DNA from: Methylotenera_A sp040387095
GTDB lineage: Bacteria > Pseudomonadota > Gammaproteobacteria > Burkholderiales > Methylophilaceae
Direction of reading: 5' to 3'
Assembly (NCBI GenBank): GCA_040387095.1
Contig: JAZKEJ010000094.1
Location: 1 to 15,903, forward strand
Length of the DNA stretch: 15,903 nucleotides
In this document: positions 6,247 through 13,390 of the stretch, in pieces
Numbering within the stretch: position 1 is the first letter of the stretch
Layout of the letters: each line of letters starts with the position of its first letter
Notes under the pieces: model-generated
What the model was told of the DNA's origin: nothing
Database searches by the model: none
The model's input: only the letters and a program-made list of their open reading frames with translations
Translations under genes and position numbers: made by a program

Positions 6247-6744
6247 TTAAGCTTCTGCGCTTTTAAGTTTTTGTCTAATGGCATCTTCAACGGTAGAAGA
6301 CACGAACTGATGCACATCGCCGCCTAATTTGGCGACTTCACGTACAAGGCTACTGGATACAAACATATATTGTTCGGCAGGTGTCAGGAACAAAGTTTCC
6401 AATTTCGGATACAGCTTACGATTCATGCCCGCTAATTGAAATTCGTATTCAAAATCACTGGCGGCACGCAAACCGCGTATCACCATCTGCGCGCCTTGCT
6501 CTTGCACAAACTGCATCAGCAAGCCACTGAAGCCAACTACTTTAATGTTGCTGGATTTTTTAAAACCACTTTGCGCCAGTTTGACTCGCTCTTCTAGGCT
6601 GAATAATGTGCCCTTATTGGTGCTGCCAGCGACAGCGACAATTAACTCATCAAACAAATCGGCGGCCCGATGCACGATATCTTCATGACCTAAAGTGATA
6701 GGGTCAAATGTACCGGGATAGACGGCGATGCGTTTTTTGCTCAT
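6247..6744 (-). CDS. coaD: Phosphopantetheine adenylyltransferase
   Basis: CoaD transfers AMP from ATP to 4'-phosphopantetheine, the penultimate step of coenzyme A synthesis in the cytoplasm. The 165 residues are the usual length. The N-terminal YPGTFDPITLGHEDIVHRA contains the nucleotidyltransferase TxGH motif. The segment GLRAASDFEYEFQLAGMNRKL is the CoaD signature helix region. SSSLVREVAKLGGDV near the C-terminus is the family's conserved ISSTxVR-like ATP-binding motif, with Val-Ser-Ser-Ser at its start. The gene lies 26 bp downstream of rsmD and 15 bp upstream of the ferredoxin. The rsmD-coaD pairing is widespread in bacteria. Confidence 0.98.
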   Translation of the reverse strand: MSKKRIAVYPGTFDPITLGHEDIVHRAADLFDELIVAVAGSTNKGTLFSLEERVKLAQSGFKKSSNIKVVGFSGLLMQFVQEQGAQMVIRGLRAASDFEYEFQLAGMNRKLYPKLETLFLTPAEQYMFVSSSLVREVAKLGGDVHQFVSSTVEDAIRQKLKSAEA

Positions 6745-6770
6745 GAATTAGCCCTGAATCACTGCAGATA

Positions 6771-7358
6771 TTAAGAAGTTGAAACCGATTTTAGCAAATG
6801 ATAGTACACGTTGCCCGCTTTATTTTTTTTAATGACTTGCCAAGTATCGCTGGGCAGCACTTCAAATTCCGCCTCGACGTACACAATGCCATCTGCTGCA
6901 AGGTGTTGATTTAATACTGGCAGTAACTTGCCAAGCCAGTCTTTGTTGTAAGGCGGGTCACAAAAAATAATATCCATTTTTTGCGTATGTTGACTTAAAA
7001 AATTTAAAACATCGATTTGCTGTATCTGGCAATTTTGCGCAGTCAACAGCGTTTGATTGTGCAAAAGCGATTGATAAGCCGCTGTTGAATTTTCTACCAT
7101 GACCACACTTTTAGCGTTGCGTGATAATGCTTCAAAGCCAAACGCACCTGTTCCTGCGAACAAATCCAGGCAATGTTTACCAGTTAAATCTTGTCCCAGC
7201 CAATTAAAAACCGTTTGCCGAACGCGCTCTGGTGTTGGCCGCAAACCTTCCACATCGGGAAATCTAAGCAAACGACTACGCCAAACGCCAGCATTGATGC
7301 GGATTTGGTTGGTAGTGGTTTTAGTGCTGGATTTATTGTTAAGTTTAGATTTTGACAA
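6771..7358 (-). CDS. rsmD: 16S rRNA (guanine-966-N2)-methyltransferase RsmD
   Basis: RsmD methylates G966 of 16S rRNA in the small subunit using S-adenosylmethionine. The product has 195 residues. After a basic, Ser/Thr/Asn-rich N-terminal tail comes INAGVWRSRLLRFPDVEGLRPTPERVRQTVFNWL in parts, the family N-terminal block. DLFAGTGAFGFEALSR (65-80) is the SAM-binding motif I, and DPPY (134-137) is the catalytic motif IV. The start at 7358 is TTG; there is no ATG between the upstream stop and the conserved block, and no clear Shine-Dalgarno, so the exact N-terminus is uncertain by several residues. It is the first gene of the minus-strand operon, and a sigma-70-like promoter lies 54 bp upstream. 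Confidence 0.95.
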   Translation of the reverse strand: MSKSKLNNKSSTKTTTNQIRINAGVWRSRLLRFPDVEGLRPTPERVRQTVFNWLGQDLTGKHCLDLFAGTGAFGFEALSRNAKSVVMVENSTAAYQSLLHNQTLLTAQNCQIQQIDVLNFLSQHTQKMDIIFCDPPYNKDWLGKLLPVLNQHLAADGIVYVEAEFEVLPSDTWQVIKKNKAGNVYYHLLKSVSTS

Positions 7359-7411
7359 GGTTTTGAATGTACACGTGGCGTGTGACGAAAACCCTATTTT
7401 AACGCTTTATG

Positions 7412-7439
7412 ACTATATTTTATGCCTGAATTTTATCAA
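7412..7439 (-). promoter_or_regulatory. Sigma-70-type promoter for rsmD-coaD-yfhL
   Basis: Reading on the minus strand, TTGATA (complement of 7434-7439) and TATAGT (complement of 7412-7417) are 16 bp apart. Each is one or two bases from the sigma-70 consensus. The position gives a leader of about 45 nt before the TTG start of rsmD. Assignment is by match and position only. Confidence 0.5.
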
Positions 7440-7501
7440 CTTGAGCTTTTAAATCATCAATTTCAGATCAGGCCCAAGTTAATTATATAGGCTCAACTCA
7501 A

Positions 7502-8800
7502 CTATTCTCCGCCAACAATCACCGATACAAAATGATCTGGTTTGATGCGACGATTAAATGCATCTTTAATTTGGGCAGTTGTGACTCTATTCACTTCTTT
7601 ATTAAAATCTTCCAAATACGTTAACGGCAATTTGTAAAATCCAATCACACCTAAGTAATCCAAGATTTTGTTATTGCTATCAATGCGCATGGGAAAGCCG
7701 CCAATAATGTTGGATTTAGCGGCTTTCAGCTCTTTCTCAGTCACGCCATTTTGCATAAATTTTGCCAAAGTTTCGTTCACCACTTTAAGCGCATCGTTTG
7801 CCTGTTCTTTTTTGGTTTGCAAACCAATTTGAAAAGGACCTAATTCGCCCATCGGCATAAAATAACTGTAAACGCTATAAACCAAGCCTCTTTTTTCGCG
7901 CACTTCTTCTGTCAGGCGTGATACAAAGCCGCCGCCGCCTAAAATGTAGTTGCCAACATATAAAGGAAAGTAATCTGCGTCACCTCGTTTAATGCCGGGG
8001 TAACCTAATAAAATGTGTGATTGGCTGGCTGGGTGGTTAATATTTTGTGCGTTTGCCGCGCTTGGCAATGTCACCTGTGCAATTTTTGCAACCGCCACAC
8101 CTTGTGGCAGACCTTTAGATACGTTTTCTGCAATCTCGCGTGCCTGTGCTTCTGTCATATCGCCTATCAACGCAATTGTGGCGCTTTTTGCAGTGTAATG
8201 TTGCTGATAAAAAACCGTTAAGTCTTCGCGTTTCATCGCTTGAATCGTGTCGACTTCACCGCTTTCATCCAAACTGTAAGGATGCGCGCCATACAATGCC
8301 TGCATAAATGCTTTGTTGGAGATACTCTCTGGCTGAGTTGCAGCTTCTTGTAAGCCCGCAACAATGCGTGTTTTTTCACGCTCTAAAATGGCTTGTGGGA
8401 AGTCGGGTTTATGCAGTATCTTATTAAAAACAGCAAGGGCTTTAGCTTGTTCACTGGTTAAAGTGCGTAATTTAAATGCCGCCCTATCCAGATCTAACTC
8501 GCCGCCTAAAATAGCACCAATATCCGCGAATTGGTTGGTAATCTGCTCTTCAGTCAGACCATCAGCGCCAAGGGTCATCATATATCTGGTCACGCCCGCA
8601 ACGCCCGAAGTGGTCTTGCTATCACGCGAACTACCCGCAGGAAAATTCACGCTCATGTCAATAATAGGCAAATCGTGATTTTCGACAAAATATACATCGC
8701 TGCCAGCAGCAGTTTGCCAGTGATTAATCTTAACAGCAGCGTTGGCATTAAACGCAAACAGCGTAATGAATAAAGCGATTAAATATTGCATTGTTTTCAT
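7502..8800 (-). CDS. Exported M16-family protein without zinc motif (partner subunit)
   Basis: The product has 432 residues with a signal peptide (MKTMQYLIALFITLFAF, cleaved near ANA-A at about 21), so it is periplasmic. It has the two-domain M16 (insulinase/processing-peptidase) fold. Where active members have HxxEH, this protein reads G69-V-T-R72-Y73 within GVAGVTRYMM, so the zinc ligands and catalytic Glu are gone. The C-terminal half keeps the glycine-rich loop and R/Y region, LGGGGFVSRLTEEV followed by REKRGLVYSVYSYF (about 288-313). This pattern is known from non-catalytic subunits of M16B heterodimers. The catalytic partner is probably the gene just upstream at 8954-10339. AAGG lies 7 nt before the ATG. 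Confidence 0.93.
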   Translation of the reverse strand: MKTMQYLIALFITLFAFNANAAVKINHWQTAAGSDVYFVENHDLPIIDMSVNFPAGSSRDSKTTSGVAGVTRYMMTLGADGLTEEQITNQFADIGAILGGELDLDRAAFKLRTLTSEQAKALAVFNKILHKPDFPQAILEREKTRIVAGLQEAATQPESISNKAFMQALYGAHPYSLDESGEVDTIQAMKREDLTVFYQQHYTAKSATIALIGDMTEAQAREIAENVSKGLPQGVAVAKIAQVTLPSAANAQNINHPASQSHILLGYPGIKRGDADYFPLYVGNYILGGGGFVSRLTEEVREKRGLVYSVYSYFMPMGELGPFQIGLQTKKEQANDALKVVNETLAKFMQNGVTEKELKAAKSNIIGGFPMRIDSNNKILDYLGVIGFYKLPLTYLEDFNKEVNRVTTAQIKDAFNRRIKPDHFVSVIVGGE

Positions 8801-8850
8801 TCTAAAACCTTAAATGGATTTTTAATTATCTGAGAAATTCAGATTAAGAA

Positions 8851-8947
8851 AATTTAAAGCGTTAAGTGATGCTAGGCGTGCGATGTCGCCGTGTACATTT
8901 GGTACACAAGACATTGCACAACAACGCATCACGACGCAGTTTAAATT
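8851..8947. repeat. 97-bp imperfect inverted repeat between the two M16 genes
   Basis: The arms pair in this order from outside in: AATTTAAA (8851-8858) with TTTAAATT (8940-8947); GCGT (8859-8862) with ACGC (8934-8937); GTGATGC (8866-8872) with GCATCAC (8926-8932); GTGCGATGTC (8878-8887) with GACATTGCAC (8910-8919, one G-T pair); GTGTAC (8891-8896) with GTACAC (8902-8907). The loop is ATTTG. It fills almost the whole intergenic gap, starting 6 bp after the stop of the upstream M16 gene. No T-run follows on the minus strand, so it is not a classic terminator. It may be a REP- or MITE-like element or an mRNA-stabilising hairpin. Confidence 0.75.
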
Positions 8948-8953
8948 ATTCAT

Positions 8954-10339
8954 TTAGTGAATGTGGGGTTTGCCAACAGGCTTGGCATTCGGATCAATCG
9001 GCAACGGATCAAGCGTTGCAATGGTCATATTATCCTTAACCAGATATTTCTTTGCCACTGCTTGTATTTGTTCTGAGGTAATCGCTTTGAGCTGATCTGG
9101 ATATTCTTTTAATAAGCGCCAGCTGTAACCCATGGTTTCAAGCTGACCGATTTGCATACCTTGATAAAACATCGAATCGCGTTGATAAACATCAGAGGCA
9201 ATCACGGCTGCTTTTACGCGATCCAACTCTTGTTGCGTTACTCCGCCAGTTTTAATTAACTCAATTTGTGCGATTAATGCTGCTTCTAATTCGGCTACGG
9301 TTTTGCCTTCCGCAGGCGTTCCAACCAATTCAAACAAAGCTTCCCGACCACGCGATGTCGTGTCATATCCAGCGCCAACGTCTACTGCGATTGAGGTTTC
9401 ACGCACCAAATTTTGATTTAATCGGGCAGAATCATTACCGCTTAATACGCCCGCTAATACGTCTAGCGCATATGGCTCCCAAGCTTGTTCTGGCACTGTT
9501 GGTTTTGGTTGCAAAGTAGGCGCGTGAAAACCCATTATTAAATAAGGTAATTTACCAGGCGCTTTCACTACCACGCGACGTTCACCAGTCTGCTCGGGCT
9601 CAGTTTGCGGTTTTCTGACTGGCAATACTTTAGGTTTTAGCGGGCCAAAATACTGCTTAGCCAATTTTAAAACCTCTTGCGTCTTAACATCGCCGACTAC
9701 CACCAATGTTGCATTATTCGGCGCATACCAGTTTTTGTACCATTCACGCGCATCGGCTGCAGTCATATTTTCCAAATCGTTCATCCAGCCTACCACTGGC
9801 CTGCCGTAAGGATGTGCATTAAAAGTCGTTGACTGAAACTGTTCGTTTACTTTTGATTGCGGCTTATCTTCGGTGCGCCAGCGTCGCTCTTCCATCACCA
9901 CTTTGATTTCTTTTGCAAATTCGGCATCGGTAATCACCAAGTTAGTCATGCGGTCGGCTTCTAGCTTCATTGACAGCGGTAAATGCGATTTTTCTAACTG
10001 CTGAAAATAACAGGTGTAATCTGCACCTGTAAAAGCATTTTCTTTACCGCCAGCGGCGGCTACGATTCGCGAAAACTGACCTGCCGGTACTTTTTTTGTG
10101 CCTTTAAACATCATATGTTCTAACACATGTGCTACGCCTGTTTTGCCATTCACTTCATCTAAACTGCCTGCGCGGTACCACACTTGTGATACCACCACTG
10201 GCGCGCGATGGTCTTCTTGCACAATCACTTTCATGCCGTTGCTCAATTTAAATTCTTGAATCTCGGCTTGCGCCAATAAAGGACTCAAGCTCAATAATAA
10301 GACTAATTTCAAATTTGCTTTTTTTATCTGGGTTCGCAC
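8954..10339 (-). CDS. Exported zinc metalloprotease, M16 family (catalytic)
   Basis: This is a 461-residue periplasmic peptidase of the M16B (pitrilysin/processing peptidase) type. The signal peptide is MRTQIKKANLKLVLLLSLSP with cleavage after AQA. The inverted zinc motif HVLEH is at 71-75 (GVAHVLEHMMFKGT). The third ligand is most likely E151 in VVMEERRWRTED, the expected 76 residues after H75. The N-terminal catalytic and C-terminal domains are both complete. The likely start is GTG (complement of 10337-10339); no ATG precedes the signal sequence in frame. It is 153 bp upstream of the non-catalytic M16 gene on the same strand, so the two probably form one operon and a heterodimer. The substrate is unknown. 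Confidence 0.95.
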   Translation of the reverse strand: MRTQIKKANLKLVLLLSLSPLLAQAEIQEFKLSNGMKVIVQEDHRAPVVVSQVWYRAGSLDEVNGKTGVAHVLEHMMFKGTKKVPAGQFSRIVAAAGGKENAFTGADYTCYFQQLEKSHLPLSMKLEADRMTNLVITDAEFAKEIKVVMEERRWRTEDKPQSKVNEQFQSTTFNAHPYGRPVVGWMNDLENMTAADAREWYKNWYAPNNATLVVVGDVKTQEVLKLAKQYFGPLKPKVLPVRKPQTEPEQTGERRVVVKAPGKLPYLIMGFHAPTLQPKPTVPEQAWEPYALDVLAGVLSGNDSARLNQNLVRETSIAVDVGAGYDTTSRGREALFELVGTPAEGKTVAELEAALIAQIELIKTGGVTQQELDRVKAAVIASDVYQRDSMFYQGMQIGQLETMGYSWRLLKEYPDQLKAITSEQIQAVAKKYLVKDNMTIATLDPLPIDPNAKPVGKPHIH

Positions 10340-10534
10340 AAAAATCTTTCTTAAAAATCATAATTGAATAAGCACTTACAAATAACAATCTGCAAATAGC
10401 AACTTGAATCACACGCCTCATTAATGACATAGCTTAAATAAATTTAGTTCCAGCAAGTCACTTAATCACAGGCTTGATGGCACGCTCACGATTTTACGAC
10501 TAAAATGTCCATTAATTGTTATTTAAAGTTTGCC
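10340..10534. other. Divergent intergenic region between the M16 gene and ftsY
   Basis: This AT-rich region must hold the promoters for both the minus-strand M16 unit and plus-strand ftsYEX. I found no -35/-10 pair with good matches and proper spacing for either direction, and no hairpin worth naming. Confidence 0.5.
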
Positions 10535-11617
10535 ATGTTTAATATTTTCAAGAAAAAACCGCAGCCTGAAGTTATCAATCCAGATAAAGATAACTCCACA
10601 CAATCCATTGTGAATGAACCAGAAACGCGAATTGAAATAACACCTGATCCATCAATAAGGCTAGTTGAACCAGCAAGTGAACCAATTAAAGCTGAGTTAA
10701 GTTTTACAGAACGCTTAAAACAAGGCCTTTCCAAAACGCGCCAACAACTGGGCGGTCAGTTAAATAGCCTTTTTGGTAGCGGCAAAATTGATGCGGATAC
10801 TTATGAAGAACTAGAAACGATCCTGTTAACTTCTGATATTGGCGTGGGCGCAACGCAACGATTATTGGACAACTTGAAAAAACGGGTTAAACGTGAGAAC
10901 TTGCAAGAAAAATCAGCACTTAAAAAAGCGCTAAAAATTGAGCTGTTAAATGTATTAACTCCTTTAGAAATAGCGCTGCAAACTAGTTCGCATAAGCCTT
11001 TTGTGATTATGCTGGCAGGCGTGAATGGCGCGGGAAAAACGACAACCATTGGCAAATTGGCCAAGCTATTTCAATCACAAGGCAAAAGCGTGTTGATTGC
11101 AGCAGGCGATACGTTTAGAGCGGCGGCACGCGAGCAATTGCAAGTGTGGGGCGAGCGCAATAATGTGCATGTGATTGCCAGCGAAGGCGGCGACGCGGCG
11201 GCAGTGATTTTTGATGCAGTGAACTCGGCCATGGCAAAAAAAATTGATATTGTGATTGCAGACACAGCAGGACGTCTGCCGACACAAATGCACCTGATGG
11301 ATGAAATCAAAAAAGTGCAGCGCGTGATTGACAAAGCCTACCCTGGCGCGCCGCATGAAATTTTATTGGTGATCGACGCCAATACTGGCCAAAATGCTGT
11401 CAGCCAGGTAAAAGCGTTTGATGATGCGCTAGGAGTAACGGGGTTAGTCTTGAGCAAATTGGATGGCACTGCTAAAGGTGGCGTTATCGCTGCGATTGCA
11501 CATTTAAACAGCGAAAGACAGAAAAACATCCCTATCCGCTTTGTCGGCGTTGGCGAGGCGATTGATGATTTGCGCCCATTTAATGCAGAAGCTTTTGTCG
11601 ATGCGTTAATTGATTAA
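10535..11617 (+). CDS. ftsY: Signal recognition particle receptor FtsY
   Basis: FtsY is the SRP receptor GTPase that docks ribosome-SRP complexes at the inner membrane for co-translational insertion. From the ATG at 10535 the protein has 360 residues and begins MFNIFKKKPQPEV, the usual hydrophobic-basic opening of FtsY. An in-frame ATG at 10505 would add ten residues without a ribosome binding site. A short acidic A region leads into the N domain (about 60-150). The G domain has GVNGAGKTTTIGKLA (G1), DTFRAAAREQL, DTAGRLPT (G3) and SKLDGTAKGG (the G4 position, with SKLD for the usual TKLD). RFVGVGEAIDDLRPF ends the domain. It heads the ftsY-ftsE-ftsX cluster as in many proteobacteria. Confidence 0.97.
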   Translation: MFNIFKKKPQPEVINPDKDNSTQSIVNEPETRIEITPDPSIRLVEPASEPIKAELSFTERLKQGLSKTRQQLGGQLNSLFGSGKIDADTYEELETILLTSDIGVGATQRLLDNLKKRVKRENLQEKSALKKALKIELLNVLTPLEIALQTSSHKPFVIMLAGVNGAGKTTTIGKLAKLFQSQGKSVLIAAGDTFRAAAREQLQVWGERNNVHVIASEGGDAAAVIFDAVNSAMAKKIDIVIADTAGRLPTQMHLMDEIKKVQRVIDKAYPGAPHEILLVIDANTGQNAVSQVKAFDDALGVTGLVLSKLDGTAKGGVIAAIAHLNSERQKNIPIRFVGVGEAIDDLRPFNAEAFVDALID

Positions 11618-11635
11618 CTAAAGGATACTATTTTA

Positions 11636-11659
11636 ATGATGGATTTTAACCAAAATTAG
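11636..11659 (+). CDS. Possible 7-codon leader ORF before ftsE
   Basis: An AAGGAT Shine-Dalgarno at 11621-11626 precedes ATG at 11636, reading MMDFNQN and stop. The stop ends 2 nt before the ATG of ftsE at 11662, which has no ribosome binding site of its own. This geometry fits translational coupling by a leader peptide. Whether it is translated is inference. An alternative is that the SD belongs to an older, longer ftsE start that is now broken. Confidence 0.4.
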   Translation: MMDFNQN

Positions 11660-11661
11660 TT

Positions 11662-12357
11662 ATGATTGTTTTTGATAATGTCACCAAACGCTATCCGGGC
11701 AGCATTGATGCCATTAGCAATGCAAGCTTTACCATCGAGCAAGGTGAACTTGTTTATGTAACAGGTCATTCCGGCGCAGGCAAAAGCACCTTGCTTAAAT
11801 TAATGGCAGCAATTGAGCGTCCTTCAAATGGTACCGTGCTCATTAACAATCAAAATGTGAGTAAATCAAAAGCAGCAACACTGCCTTTTATTCGCCGCAA
11901 ATTTGGGCTGGTATTTCAAGACCATAAATTATTGTATGACCGTAATTGTTTTCAAAATGTGGCACTGCCACTTGCCATCAATGGAATTACAGGCACCGAA
12001 GCAGCCAAGCGCATTCGCGCTGCTTTGGATAAAGTTGGGCTTTTAAATCGCGAAAAATCCATGCCAATTATGTTATCTGGCGGTGAGCAGCAACGTCTGG
12101 CAATTGCTCGCGCGGTGGTAAGTAAACCATCTATTTTGATTGCAGATGAGCCGACTGGTAACTTGGATAAAAATTATGCAACTGATATTCTGATGCTTTT
12201 TAAGGCATTCCAGCAAGTTGGCGTCACTGTTATCATTGCAACGCACGATGCATTAGGCCGCGCTGATGATGAAAATCAAACCGTTAATCAGAACAAAGTG
12301 TTGCATCTCAATCATGGCAGATTGCTAAGCCCAATTAATCCAGAGGTGCTGGTATGA
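11662..12357 (+). CDS. ftsE: Cell division ATP-binding protein FtsE
   Basis: FtsE is the cytoplasmic ATPase of the FtsEX complex, which sits at the division septum and activates periplasmic peptidoglycan hydrolases through FtsX. At 231 residues it is a normal ABC ATPase. It has Walker A GHSGAGKST (35-43), Q-loop VFQDHKLL (Q86), signature LSGGEQQR (138-145), Walker B ILIADEP (158-164) with the FtsE-typical TGNLD, and the H-loop ATHD (H195). FQDHKLLYDRNCFQNV is characteristic of FtsE. The start ATG lacks a clear Shine-Dalgarno; a short leader ORF ends 2 nt before it. Its stop overlaps the ftsX start by 4 bp (ATGA). Confidence 0.97.
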   Translation: MIVFDNVTKRYPGSIDAISNASFTIEQGELVYVTGHSGAGKSTLLKLMAAIERPSNGTVLINNQNVSKSKAATLPFIRRKFGLVFQDHKLLYDRNCFQNVALPLAINGITGTEAAKRIRAALDKVGLLNREKSMPIMLSGGEQQRLAIARAVVSKPSILIADEPTGNLDKNYATDILMLFKAFQQVGVTVIIATHDALGRADDENQTVNQNKVLHLNHGRLLSPINPEVLV

Positions 12358-13256
12358 GAACTTGGCTGACACATCATGCGCAAGCCTTAAAATTAGTGCT
12401 ATCGCGCTTCAAACAAAACAGGCTTGGCACTTTACTTATTTGCATCAGCATTGGCGTCACCTTAACCTTACCCAGCGTAGGCTATATTATTTTAGATAAT
12501 TTAAATGGCTTAGTCAGCGATGTTAAAAGTGAATCTAAGTTAAGTGTTTTTTTAACCGAAAATACTGATAAAAAAATTGTTTCATCCATTGCAAGCATCC
12601 TCAAACAACATCCCGCGATTCAAAGTTTTGCTTATGTATCAAAAGAAGATGCACTTACACAACTGACTGCGACAGATTCAAATAAAGCGATGTTACAAGC
12701 GCTGGAGGGTAATCCGCTACCTGATGCTTTTTTTGTTGAGCCTAAAATGCTGGATGCAACTTCAGTTGATGCGCTTAAAAATGACTTAAGTAAAATTGAA
12801 GGTGTAGAAAGCGTTTTAGTGGATGGCGCGTGGATTGAGCGTTTGAATCATTTGCTTTTTTTGGGGGAAAAAATCTTAATCATTCTGGCAGGTTTATTGG
12901 GGTTTGCACTCATCGCTGTGATTGGCAACACCATTCGCATGCAAATTTTAACCCAAAGCGCCGAAATTGAATTAAGCCAGCTGATTGGTGCAACCAAAAG
13001 CTTTATTCGCAGGCCATTTTTGTATGTCGGTAGTTTGTACGGATTTGGTGGTGGCGTGCTAGCTTTACTAATGACATGGCTAATGATTATGTTTTTTAAT
13101 CAAACCATCAAAGCTATCGCCAGCAGCTATCAATCAGGTTTTTATTTACATTTCTTATCTGCTTCAGCCATATTGATTATTCTATTAACCGCAACCGCAC
13201 TGGGCTGGCTATCTGCCTATTTTTCATTATCTAATGCCAATAAAAGCGGTAGTTAG
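12354..13256 (+). CDS. ftsX: Cell division protein FtsX (permease-like)
   Basis: FtsX is the integral membrane partner of FtsE that transmits ATP-driven changes to periplasmic hydrolase activators. It has 300 residues with the family topology: a cytoplasmic N-terminus, TM1 at about 23-46 (LGTLLICISIGVTLTLPSVG), a periplasmic domain at about 50-165, and three more membrane segments at about 172-195, 222-245 and 265-290. The periplasmic domain has the usual SVFLTEN and EALEGNPLPDAF-like blocks (here QALEGNPLPDAFFVEP). The cytoplasmic loop has AEIELSQLIGATKSFIRRPFLY, the FtsX motif. A GAGGTG ribosome binding site lies in the ftsE 3' end, and translation is probably coupled to ftsE. Confidence 0.97.
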   Translation: MRTWLTHHAQALKLVLSRFKQNRLGTLLICISIGVTLTLPSVGYIILDNLNGLVSDVKSESKLSVFLTENTDKKIVSSIASILKQHPAIQSFAYVSKEDALTQLTATDSNKAMLQALEGNPLPDAFFVEPKMLDATSVDALKNDLSKIEGVESVLVDGAWIERLNHLLFLGEKILIILAGLLGFALIAVIGNTIRMQILTQSAEIELSQLIGATKSFIRRPFLYVGSLYGFGGGVLALLMTWLMIMFFNQTIKAIASSYQSGFYLHFLSASAILIILLTATALGWLSAYFSLSNANKSGS

Positions 13257-13261
13257 CTCTC

Positions 13262-13361
13262 AAAAAGCTGCTTTTTTATTTCAATTATGTTGATTTAAAA
13301 AGCCGTTGTTAACGGTTTAAACTGAACCATTTCTTTTAGTTAAGCTCATTTTTACTTAACT
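13262..13361 (+). other. Intergenic region after ftsX with three weak hairpins
   Basis: AAAAAG/CTTTTT with loop CTG (13262-13276, followed by T) is the best candidate for the ftsX terminator, but the stem has a single G-C pair. CCGTT/AACGG (13303-13315) and AGTTAAG/CTTAACT (13338-13361) follow. The ybdG promoter should also lie here, but no clear hexamer pair is visible. None of these is individually convincing. Confidence 0.35.
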
Positions 13362-13390
13362 TGTATTTGCGAAAAAGATAAAAATCTTAA

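Noticed and set aside
10505..10534. FtsY start at ATG 10505
   Set aside because: It adds MSINCYLKFA before the family-typical MFNIFKKK opening and has no ribosome binding site.
13372..13388. Small hairpin AAGAT/ATCTT over the weak ybdG ribosome binding site
   Set aside because: A five-bp AT-rich stem is too weak to argue for regulation.
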